From Rickettsiales bacterium (GTDB taxonomy: Bacteria > Pseudomonadota > Alphaproteobacteria > Rickettsiales > UBA3002), in the NCBI GenBank assembly GCA_027489915.1, contig JAIXZB010000124.1, positions 1 to 12,729 on the forward strand: 12,729 bases of DNA, written 5' to 3'. The position numbers and the translations under genes are program-made. This document shows, piece by piece, positions 6,224 to 12,729 of the stretch. Numbering within the stretch: position 1 is the stretch's first letter; each line of letters opens with the position of its first letter. The notes beneath the pieces were generated by a model. That model made no database searches, was not told the origin of the DNA, and worked only from the letters and a program-made list of their open reading frames with translations.

Positions 6224-7825
6224 ATGGCTTCATTCCTACATCGCTTTTTCCGCCCCAGCGCCGTTCCAAACCTATGGCGTAAGCTGCGCGCATACACAAA
6301 ACACCGCATCGCCCATAAACGCATCAGCACGCTAGAGAGCCAATGGAAAGAAATCACTGCCGCGCGTGATACCGTCTTTGCAGCGCGCATCAATAGCCGC
6401 TACCGCGCCCATCGGAATTCCAGCAGCGACATCGCCCTGCTTCCCACACATCAAAACAGCACCACCATCGCTCAAGAATCATGGGAAGCACTCTATAAAC
6501 CCCGTCGCACCGCAACGCTTGACGCCGCAATCGATGTCATCATTCCCATCACACATAACTACGAAACAGTGCTTCCCGCACTCTACGAATTGCTAATCAG
6601 CACCAACGAAACACCCTTTCGCGTCGTAGCCATCCTCAGTAACCACCCCGATCACAAACTCATTGATAAACTACGCCGCCTGCAAGAGCTGGATTTGTTC
6701 GATTTGCTGGTCGCAAATAACGAAGAAACCCTAATTGAACTCACCAACTTCGCCATGCAGAGGCATGACACGCGCGATGTTATCCTACTCGCAAGCAACA
6801 TCCGTTGCTGTAATGGCTGGATAGATAAATTAAGAACCAGCGCGCAGCACAACCCCGCCACCACAGCAAGCATAAGCCCATGGCTCACAACAGGTGGCAT
6901 CACTGGCTACCCCTGCACCACCGATGCACTGTCCCACGCACTCGAAGATGTCGCATTACTCGACAGTTTATGCCAAGATATCTTTGGTAACGAAGAACCC
7001 GAGCCAATCGCTCAGCCAGCAACCTCAGCCCTCTATATCCGCCGCGAGGCATTACACAGCATTGGTTTGCTGCCAGAAAAACAAAGCAGCATTGCAAACG
7101 CCATCGCCGCTTGGGCACATATAGCTATCGACCGTGGATTTGCCCATAGATGGGCGCGGGGCACCATGCTTGGCACAAGCACAGGATACATTCCAAGCCC
7201 ATCAACCCCCGCCGCCATCGAACACGATGCAAGCTATAAAGCCGCAGCAGTGCAACTGGATAAAGCGCGTTTAAAGCAACGTTGCAAACACAATCACCTC
7301 GTCATAGAAGGTATCCGCACACTAAAACCCGCACACGAATTATCGGGAATCCTCCATCTAACTGCCGATAGCGAAAACCCCAGCATCCTTCGCATCGGCG
7401 CACCTGATGCCCGCCTCTTTCCCCATCTGAACTTCACACTCGATACAAGCTTTGAGGAGCTCACAGAACTCTGCCACAGCATTGGCATCACAACATTACA
7501 CATCCGCCAACTTGCAGGCTTCCCCGCGCGTATGGCCGAATGGGTACGTTTCTTTTCACACCAATCAGGCATTCCCTACACACTCGAATTGCAAGATGAT
7601 TACCTTATTTGCCCAGGTATGTTAGGTGCTCAAAAAACATGCGATCCACACGATCTAGAAGCCAGCTACCGCAGCTTTAGTGAATCCTATCCACTCGATA
7701 CGGATGGACAACCGCTATGGCTATGGCGCCTGCACAGCGCCGCATTAATAGAAAGCGCTGCCTCCACGGAGTTCAACACCGAAGAATTGCGCCAACTATA
7801 CACACGCTATTTTAATCTACACTAA
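6224..7825 (+). CDS. Glycosyltransferase-like protein: degenerate GT2 domain plus N-terminal half of a GT4 domain
   Basis: A 533-residue soluble protein. Residues 1-95 are helical and charged. Residues about 101-330 follow the GT2 (GT-A) pattern: VIIPITHNYETVLPAL at the nucleotide-binding strand, VILLASNIRCCNGWIDKL where active homologues have a stretch like LLNSDTEVPPGWLDRL, and YIRREALHSIGLL at the later conserved strand. The DxD acid is lost (ASN at 190-192), and the acidic EENDF-type motif reads NAIAAW (about 292-297), so sugar transfer by this domain is unlikely. Residues about 385-533 resemble the N-terminal Rossmann domain of GT4 enzymes: LHIRQLAGFPARM, GIPYTLELQDDYLICP (about 449-464), and WRLHSAALI near the end. 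The C-terminal nucleotide-sugar-binding domain is absent. Large GT2-GT4 fusions act in cell-surface polysaccharide synthesis, so this may be a non-catalytic relative with a binding or scaffold role. It begins 31 bases after xerD. Confidence 0.7.
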   Translation: MASFLHRFFRPSAVPNLWRKLRAYTKHRIAHKRISTLESQWKEITAARDTVFAARINSRYRAHRNSSSDIALLPTHQNSTTIAQESWEALYKPRRTATLDAAIDVIIPITHNYETVLPALYELLISTNETPFRVVAILSNHPDHKLIDKLRRLQELDLFDLLVANNEETLIELTNFAMQRHDTRDVILLASNIRCCNGWIDKLRTSAQHNPATTASISPWLTTGGITGYPCTTDALSHALEDVALLDSLCQDIFGNEEPEPIAQPATSALYIRREALHSIGLLPEKQSSIANAIAAWAHIAIDRGFAHRWARGTMLGTSTGYIPSPSTPAAIEHDASYKAAAVQLDKARLKQRCKHNHLVIEGIRTLKPAHELSGILHLTADSENPSILRIGAPDARLFPHLNFTLDTSFEELTELCHSIGITTLHIRQLAGFPARMAEWVRFFSHQSGIPYTLELQDDYLICPGMLGAQKTCDPHDLEASYRSFSESYPLDTDGQPLWLWRLHSAALIESAASTEFNTEELRQLYTRYFNLH

Positions 7826-10800
7826 ATAGCCTTAGCTGCAGACGTAAGCACCATAACTCTTCCATCATCAGCAACAGTGTCTTGCACAGCACTACCATAG
7901 CTATGCACTAGCTCTTTGAAAATATAATCAAGCACAGAACTTGCATGGCTAACCGCAGGTGAACCTACCACCTCGCCCGAGGGAGCAAACGGCATATCAC
8001 AAAACGCGCGCGCCAGCGTTGCAAGTGGTACATCATACTGCAAAGCGAGCGAAACAAGCCGAGCATATTGCTGCATAAGCGCGCGGTATTCCTCGCTCAT
8101 CTGCGGCATATCCACAAACACTTCACCCACCTCACCCGATTCATATTCACCCGTGCGTAAATAGAGCGTCTGCCCCGCAATCGCGACCTTCTGCGTAAAT
8201 CCATTTCGCCGCTGCGGTAATTCGCGACGGGCCGCAATCGCACTGCGCGCAAAATGTTTCGCCAGTGCAAGTGGCGCCATCAACGCCGAATGATGCACCT
8301 CAGAAAATCTATTCTGATCCGAAGCCTCGTCATCCACTTCCACACCAGAAACCCCAGCCACATCCGCATAAAGCTGCGATGCATGGCGCGAAAGCGAAAT
8401 CGATTTCAGTCCAAGCACATACGCCTTGCGCGCAAGAGCAGAAAACATCTCCATCGGGGCAATAAAGGGTAAGGTAATCATATGGGCAATACCGCCCGAT
8501 ACCATAGGTTGCAAAGCTGCAAGCATCTCAATCTGCGCATCAGCACTCACCACACCTGAATCCACATTATTCATATGTGGCGAATACAGAGCAAACACTC
8601 CCATATGCTTCTGCGCAATATGCGGCGCTCCTTGCATGGATTTACTCCCACACGCATACATATTCGCTCCTGCAATCTGCGCTGCGCTGAACCCTAAATG
8701 TGCAAGCAAATCAAATGAAGCATCAAAAAGTTCTTTATCCGTAAGCCCAAGCACCTTGCGGCAAAAGCGCTCACCCACAATCCACGGGTCAAACGCCTGA
8801 GAAATATCCAGCGCCTCATTAAGCGCATCCTCAATAGCATCTATTTCATCAGCGCCAAAACGCTTCTCTTTTAGCATCGCATGCGAAATAGCATCACATC
8901 CAACTAAGGTTGCATGGCCTTGTAAAAACGCCATAACATCTGCACGCTCTTCCAGCCCATACCCGCAGGAAATCATACCAGAAACCACCGCCTCATGCAC
9001 ATATTTACGGGCACGCCCATCGCGCTGCGGCGCCAAAAAAACATACTGTTTAAGCGGCGCTGCATCATGCACCACCGCATCCATCAGCCGCGCAATCGTC
9101 TCCATCGGCGCGATGCATGTGGTCTGCGCATTACGCACGCCATACGCCTCCGCCCAAATCAGCGCCTGATCCCACACCCGATGCAGCAATTGCATCAATC
9201 CATGATATGCCCCATCATCCTGCATCTGCTGCGCCGCCTGACGATGCCGGTTAAGCACCGACATAACAGCCTGGCGATTCACATCATAATGCTTGAAAGC
9301 CCCCAGCTCTTTTGCCATCTCTGCCGAAGCGCTGTAGGCTTCTGCGGTCATCAGCCCAGCAAGTGCCGCAGCCACATTACGACCCTGCACACTATCATAC
9401 GCAATGCCGTGGCGCATCAGTACGGCACTCACATTAATCATACTAAGCCCAAGAGGCCGTGTATCCGCTGTCATACGCGCCATATCCCGTGTCGGATACT
9501 GCGCCATATCCACACTGATATCGAGCATCACGGCCATCATACGGCTCACATGCCGAAGCGCATCCATTGCAATCGCGCCATCATCCGTCATGAAAGCATC
9601 TGCATTCACAGCAGCTAGAGGAAGCGCCGTATTATCAAGAAACATGAACTCACCCGCAGGGCTCATCGACTGCACATCCGCAATCATCGGGCAGGTGTGC
9701 GAGCGGGCAATAGTATCCGCAAACATAATGCCAGGCTCTGCCCCCGCCCACGCACTGTGTTCCCACTCCTCCAGAAGCGATGATTGCAGCATATCAGCAT
9801 CACGCATCCGCAGCGCAAGGCGCGTATGTTGTCCACCAATCGTATCAAATAACGAAGACCCGTCTTCATTCCCATAAATGGGAATATGTACTTGCGTATA
9901 TCCCTCACGCACATAAGCAAGCACGCGCTCTATCGCCGCCTGCGGCACCAGTGCTTTACGCGCATCGCTTAAGCTTCGCAAAAGCACCTTATCCTTCATG
10001 TCAGCTTTGCATGCTATCGCCGCCGTCAACACCTGCATCAAATGGGTACGCAGTACCTTGGCACCCAGCATCATAGCGGCGGCTTTGTAGTGTTCCTCAG
10101 GCTTAAAACGTAGTACCGATTCTGCATCTTTATGGCTTGCATCCACCACACACATCATCATCGGCTTACGGGCAAATCCACCACGAATACTCTGCGCCGC
10201 CGCTTTATCGCGCGACACAATAAATCCCACAGCATCCACATTCTGCTCAGCCGTTACCGCACTCACGTTACACGCTGAACTTGCTCCAAAACGCATCACT
10301 TTTCTATCACGCTCAATCACGTTCAAAAGCGCATCTTCTCCTGCTGCAGCTTTGCATTGCTGTAACATCGAAGCATGCAACTGAGGATACATATAGGCAC
10401 GGTTGGCCTTCACCAGTTTCTGCCCATCATCGGCAACGGCAAAACCTGCCATCACAGGGCCTTCAACGCCATACGCCCAGAAAATACCGTTATGCCGCCA
10501 TTGCAACGAATTAGGTGCCGCCATCCGGTGCGCGAGCACATACAGCATCTCATCGTAATACGCTTGCGCATCCTCAACCGTATCAAAATACCCCACCTTA
10601 AATCCGTGATACGTCCACGCACCAGCTAACCGCCGGAACACTTGACGAGCAGAAGATTCAAAGACCGAACGCTGCTCAAGTGGTAATACCGCAAGCGCAT
10701 CCTTATCCGCAACGCAGCGCTGCAAAAAACTAGGCACCCCTTTTTCTTCCACTCTCAAGGTAAGTGCAGGCAACTTCTCACGCGCGAGGAAATGCTTAGC

Positions 10801-10965
10801 AAAAAGCTGCGACGCCGAATGCGACCACTCAGCAGGAACCTCGACATCGGTTATGCAGCAATGCTCATCAGGGTCACTGTGGCACAAATCCACATCCACA
10901 TGCTTAAATGCAAGCGATGCTAAAGGATCAATACCAGCAATAGTGAAATGGCGGAGAATACGCAT
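7822..10965 (-). CDS. Inactive-looking homologue of B12-dependent (class II) ribonucleotide reductase NrdJ
   Basis: A 1047-residue intact frame that can be followed along alphaproteobacterial NrdJ almost end to end: VEVPAEWS (41-48), WTYHGFKVGYF (117-127), APNSLQW (150-156), MFLDNTA (441-447), a GYRNAQTT-like GVRNAQTT (609-616), ANMYACG (767-773), and a well preserved TSCPD domain (about 920-1023, YLRTGEYESGEVGEVF). The chemistry is gone. The cysteine of HACF is S199, the radical cysteine of NPCSE is A437 with its asparagine S435 (only E439 remains), the cysteine of DTACNLAS is L448, the PTGT loop is PMET (620-623), the NSNN substrate motif is HTRL, and GSGTGSN is GASSACN. The C-terminal cysteine-rich redox/zinc tail is absent. 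No stops or frameshifts occur in 3.1 kb, so it appears to be under selection as a pseudoenzyme, perhaps a partner or regulator of an active NrdJ elsewhere. The ATG at 10965 has AGG seven bases upstream. Confidence 0.8.
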   Translation of the reverse strand: MRILRHFTIAGIDPLASLAFKHVDVDLCHSDPDEHCCITDVEVPAEWSHSASQLFAKHFLAREKLPALTLRVEEKGVPSFLQRCVADKDALAVLPLEQRSVFESSARQVFRRLAGAWTYHGFKVGYFDTVEDAQAYYDEMLYVLAHRMAAPNSLQWRHNGIFWAYGVEGPVMAGFAVADDGQKLVKANRAYMYPQLHASMLQQCKAAAGEDALLNVIERDRKVMRFGASSACNVSAVTAEQNVDAVGFIVSRDKAAAQSIRGGFARKPMMMCVVDASHKDAESVLRFKPEEHYKAAAMMLGAKVLRTHLMQVLTAAIACKADMKDKVLLRSLSDARKALVPQAAIERVLAYVREGYTQVHIPIYGNEDGSSLFDTIGGQHTRLALRMRDADMLQSSLLEEWEHSAWAGAEPGIMFADTIARSHTCPMIADVQSMSPAGEFMFLDNTALPLAAVNADAFMTDDGAIAMDALRHVSRMMAVMLDISVDMAQYPTRDMARMTADTRPLGLSMINVSAVLMRHGIAYDSVQGRNVAAALAGLMTAEAYSASAEMAKELGAFKHYDVNRQAVMSVLNRHRQAAQQMQDDGAYHGLMQLLHRVWDQALIWAEAYGVRNAQTTCIAPMETIARLMDAVVHDAAPLKQYVFLAPQRDGRARKYVHEAVVSGMISCGYGLEERADVMAFLQGHATLVGCDAISHAMLKEKRFGADEIDAIEDALNEALDISQAFDPWIVGERFCRKVLGLTDKELFDASFDLLAHLGFSAAQIAGANMYACGSKSMQGAPHIAQKHMGVFALYSPHMNNVDSGVVSADAQIEMLAALQPMVSGGIAHMITLPFIAPMEMFSALARKAYVLGLKSISLSRHASQLYADVAGVSGVEVDDEASDQNRFSEVHHSALMAPLALAKHFARSAIAARRELPQRRNGFTQKVAIAGQTLYLRTGEYESGEVGEVFVDMPQMSEEYRALMQQYARLVSLALQYDVPLATLARAFCDMPFAPSGEVVGSPAVSHASSVLDYIFKELVHSYGSAVQDTVADDGRVMVLTSAAKAI

Positions 10966-11062
10966 AGCAAGCCTGATGTCACATGTTATAGGCCGCTAGT
11001 GCGACCATGTTGCGAGGAGAGCTTGCCAATTTTGATATTTTTTTATGAAGCAAAGATACACA

Positions 11063-11084
11063 CGCAACCTGCAGCGCGCAACCT
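11063..11084 (-). repeat. Direct repeat upstream of the NrdJ-like gene
   Basis: The octamer CGCAACCT occurs at 11063-11070 and 11077-11084 (AGGTTGCG on the coding strand), 14 bases apart, in the 141-base gap between the DUF2155 gene and the NrdJ-like gene. It could be a binding site for a regulator of the latter. The remainder of the gap is AT-rich in the middle (11030-11046) and shows no convincing terminator hairpin, NrdR box or cobalamin riboswitch. Confidence 0.35.
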
Positions 11085-11106
11085 ACCGCAGCTTTTATCC
11101 ACAAAA

Positions 11107-11991
11107 TTATGCTTGCGGCTTCTGAGAAGTCTTTGTTTTTTTTGCCGCCTTCGATTTATCAACCGAACATTTAACCACAGAAACATCGTATACAGGATGC
11201 TCAAGTGCCATAAGTGATGGGCTCGAAGCATACATCCACCCCGAAAAAAGATCCCGCGATTGAGCATCAGGCTTAAGTTCACGTGCAGTAATCAGCGCGG
11301 CATAATCTTCCTGACTGGTGGGAGCCGATTTACGGCAGGATTTCACGATCACTTCCAGCGTTCCAAACCGCAGCACCCTACCCGTCATTCCCTCAATTAG
11401 CATCGTGTGGCCCATCACCTTATTCAACCCACGCAGCATCACATGACGTAGCGGCACTGAATTTGCCGTCACCGCTTCGAAAATTGGAGTGGTCTGCGGT
11501 GTTGGTTCTGTAGGATCTTTTGGTGGCAGAGGTATCGCTGCCGCTGGTGTCGCTGGTGCAAGCTCTCCTGCTTCAACCCCCACCACATCCACAGGTGCAG
11601 CCGTCACATCACGCGGGCCTGTGGGAACAGGCGCATACACTTCCGCCGAAGCCCTGCCAAACGGCACATTCCCCGCAGGCACTTGCCGTGGCTGAGCATA
11701 CACAGGCTGCGCTTGTGAGGGCGATACATTCTGCACCCTGCCAAAAGGTGTATTCGCATCGCGCGAAAGATCTTGCATCACAGGCTGTTGCCATGGCTGT
11801 TCTTGCACTTCTTGGGGCTTCGTTGAATACGTCGCAGGCGCAGAATTCACATCTGGCTTAGTGCTATATATATTAGTTGCAGGAACAAAATTAGGCGGCG
11901 CCGCAATGCTTCCTTCCTGCGCAAACGCAGAAAACCCAAACAAGCAGCTACTTGCCGCCAACCCAAAAACAATGCGGCTATAAAGCCTCAT
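11107..11991 (-). CDS. Periplasmic DUF2155 family protein
   Basis: From the ATG at 11991 the protein has 294 residues. It begins with a signal peptide (MRLYSRIVFGLAASSC... SAFA, cleavage expected near residue 24, before QEG) and is therefore exported. Residues about 25-175 are proline- and alanine-rich and disordered, with two short internal repeats: YSTKP (about 42-46 and 55-59) and N-x-PFGR (about 80-85 and 108-113). The DUF2155 domain is at about 178-276: VMLRGLNKVMGHTMLIEG, RFGTLEVIVKSC, FSGWMYASSPSLMALEHPVYDV, VVKC. Its two cysteines (about 219 and 275) could form a disulphide. A lysine-rich tail follows. The frame extends to a TTG at 12000 inside mlaD, but the ATG one base after the mlaD stop gives a cleaner signal peptide. 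The function is unknown. The pairing with MlaD recurs in alphaproteobacteria and suggests a role at the cell envelope. Confidence 0.85.
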   Translation of the reverse strand: MRLYSRIVFGLAASSCLFGFSAFAQEGSIAAPPNFVPATNIYSTKPDVNSAPATYSTKPQEVQEQPWQQPVMQDLSRDANTPFGRVQNVSPSQAQPVYAQPRQVPAGNVPFGRASAEVYAPVPTGPRDVTAAPVDVVGVEAGELAPATPAAAIPLPPKDPTEPTPQTTPIFEAVTANSVPLRHVMLRGLNKVMGHTMLIEGMTGRVLRFGTLEVIVKSCRKSAPTSQEDYAALITARELKPDAQSRDLFSGWMYASSPSLMALEHPVYDVSVVKCSVDKSKAAKKTKTSQKPQA

Positions 11992-11992
11992 A

Positions 11993-12553
11993 CTATTCAA
12001 TACCCGAACTCAGTGGATTAAGTGCTGGCTCATGCTCAGGCTTAGGTGTCGCATCTTCATGATCACCCGTATCAAGCGAAGGAGCATCCTCAGCCTTATC
12101 ATCGCCGCCCACACCACCACCACTAAATACAAACTTGCCAATCATCTCTTCCAAACTTACCGAAGATTGGGTGATAGTAATCGCATCGCCTTCTTTCATA
12201 TTTTTCTCATCGCCACCCGGCTCAATGGCTACAAATTTGTCACCAAGCAGCCCTGCGCTTTGCACACCAGCCGATGAATCCACAGGCAATTTTACATTCT
12301 CATCAATGCGCATCAGCGCCACTGCTTCATAGGTCTTAGGGTCAAGCGAGAGTTTCTCAACAACCCCTATTTTAATACCACCAACACGCACATCGCTACC
12401 AACACCAATACCCGATATATTGGTAAAATCCGCTTTCACCTGATACCCATCGACCGATTTCACACTGCTGGTCGAATACGCAAAATACAAAAATCCTCCT
12501 GCAACCGCAAGAACCACCGCGCCCATGACTGTTTCTATTGCATTATTCGCCAT
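11993..12553 (-). CDS. mlaD: MlaD-family MCE protein (outer-membrane lipid asymmetry transport)
   Basis: A 186-residue protein with one N-terminal membrane helix (about 7-28) and a single MCE domain (about 36-113; FTNISGIGVGSDVRVGGIKIGVV, SAGLLGDKFVAIEPGG), followed by an acidic, probably disordered tail. Length and layout match E. coli MlaD. MlaD forms a periplasmic hexameric ring on the MlaFEB ABC transporter and moves phospholipids between the inner membrane and the periplasmic carrier MlaC. No mlaE, mlaF, mlaB or mlaC lies in the window, and the partial gene upstream is not one of them as far as it can be read. The ATG at 12553 has AGGAG six bases upstream. The stop lies one base before the DUF2155 ATG, so the two genes form an operon. 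Confidence 0.9.
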   Translation of the reverse strand: MANNAIETVMGAVVLAVAGGFLYFAYSTSSVKSVDGYQVKADFTNISGIGVGSDVRVGGIKIGVVEKLSLDPKTYEAVALMRIDENVKLPVDSSAGVQSAGLLGDKFVAIEPGGDEKNMKEGDAITITQSSVSLEEMIGKFVFSGGGVGGDDKAEDAPSLDTGDHEDATPKPEHEPALNPLSSGIE

Positions 12554-12584
12554 ATATCTCTCCTGAAATCATGCATGAGATATA
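12553..12584 (-). repeat. 8-bp inverted repeat around the mlaD ribosome binding site
   Basis: TATATCTC (12553-12560) and GAGATATA (12577-12584) are perfect inverted copies separated by 16 bases. On the mlaD strand the loop carries AGGA of the ribosome binding site, and one stem arm reaches the A of the start codon. The distal arm overlaps the candidate -10 of the promoter at 12579-12606, so it may act as an RNA hairpin or as a DNA operator, but not as both if that promoter is used. Confidence 0.4.
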
Positions 12585-12606
12585 GCAATTCGTAAGCGCT
12601 TGTCAC
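12579..12606 (-). promoter_or_regulatory. Candidate promoter for mlaD
   Basis: On the minus strand GTGACA (12601-12606) and TATATC (12579-12584) are 16 bases apart, placing the start of transcription about 20 bases before the mlaD ATG. This lies in the 72-base gap after the partial upstream gene. Matches to the consensus are partial. Confidence 0.3.
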
Positions 12607-12625
12607 CCGATACTTGCAGTAATCA

Positions 12626-12729
12626 TTACTTCGCTTTGCAAGTACCATAAAAACTGCATGCAGGGTCTTCTTCGGCTTTCTTGGTGCCATAAAAACCATC
12701 CCACCAGCTTTTCTCTTTTTCTTCTTCCT
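12626..12729 (-). CDS. 3' end of an unrecognised gene
   Basis: The minus strand has an open frame from the window edge to a TAA at 12626-12628, giving the last 33 or so residues of a protein. The visible part is a run of glutamate and lysine, then SWWDGFYGTKK, an acidic spacer, and a C-terminal CSFYGTCKAK. The motif FYGT occurs twice 16 residues apart, the second time between two cysteines. I do not recognise the family. The gene is codirectional with mlaD, 72 bases upstream, and may belong to the same transcription unit. Confidence 0.55.
   Translation of the reverse strand, partial: EEEKEKSWWDGFYGTKKAEEDPACSFYGTCKAK

Noticed and set aside
8995..9877. Long plus-strand open frames inside the NrdJ-like gene
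   Set aside because: They are antisense shadows rich in His, Arg and Ile with no recognisable domain; the minus-strand frame matches NrdJ throughout.
7822..10965. Treating the NrdJ-like gene as an ordinary functional ribonucleotide reductase or as a decaying pseudogene
   Set aside because: All active-site cysteines are replaced, so activity is not supported, and the frame is uninterrupted with conserved domain ends, so decay is not supported either.
10966..11106. Cobalamin riboswitch or NrdR box upstream of the NrdJ-like gene
   Set aside because: The 141-base gap is too short for a usual cobalamin riboswitch and shows no B12-box-like element; no tandem NrdR-type palindromes are visible by eye.
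11489..11861. Plus-strand open frames opposite the DUF2155 gene
   Set aside because: They mirror the proline- and alanine-rich low-complexity region of the real gene and have no family resemblance or ribosome binding site.

Overview
The window looks like a piece of an alphaproteobacterial chromosome of moderate GC content. The evidence is the gene set and its order: an aroK-aroB-CorC/HlyC (CNNM) operon divergent from xerD, a DUF6898-like small gene, an MlaD-type MCE protein followed directly by a DUF2155 protein, and a protein related to the alphaproteobacterial type of B12-dependent ribonucleotide reductase (NrdJ). I cannot name a genus. No phage, transposase, CRISPR array or rRNA is visible.

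Layout. (1) Positions 1-154, minus strand: the 5' end of a tRNA that runs off the window, with its own promoter, and upstream of it a tRNA-Thr(CGU)-like gene with a normal 5' half and a 3' half that does not fold. (2) 209-1780, minus: an APC-family amino acid permease. (3) 1882-5045, minus: a tight, overlapping operon read in the order aroK, aroB, CNNM/CorC-type membrane protein, DUF6898-like protein. (4) 5093-7825, plus: a 48-residue single-pass membrane protein not previously delimited here, xerD two bases after it, then a protein with a GT2-like domain and half of a GT4-like domain. (5) 7822-10965, minus: a 1047-residue NrdJ homologue, convergent with the glycosyltransferase-like gene and overlapping it at the stop codons. 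(6) 11107-12729, minus: DUF2155 protein, MlaD, and the 3' end of an unrecognised gene.

The housekeeping parts are ordinary: shikimate synthesis, chromosome dimer resolution and outer-membrane lipid transport. The unusual part is the convergent pair at 6224-10965. The NrdJ homologue is a long intact reading frame that aligns end to end with active NrdJ, but every active-site cysteine is replaced (Ser199, Ala437 and Leu448 stand in their places), the phosphate-binding PTGT loop is changed to PMET, and the C-terminal cysteine-rich redox tail is missing. The neighbouring GT2 domain likewise lacks its DxD and ED-type acidic residues, and its GT4 part stops after the first Rossmann domain. Both proteins have lost their C-terminal parts exactly where the two genes meet. 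I read this as two conserved pseudoenzymes, the NrdJ-like one being the best candidate for an undescribed function. The family relationships come from recalled consensus sequences, not from a database search.
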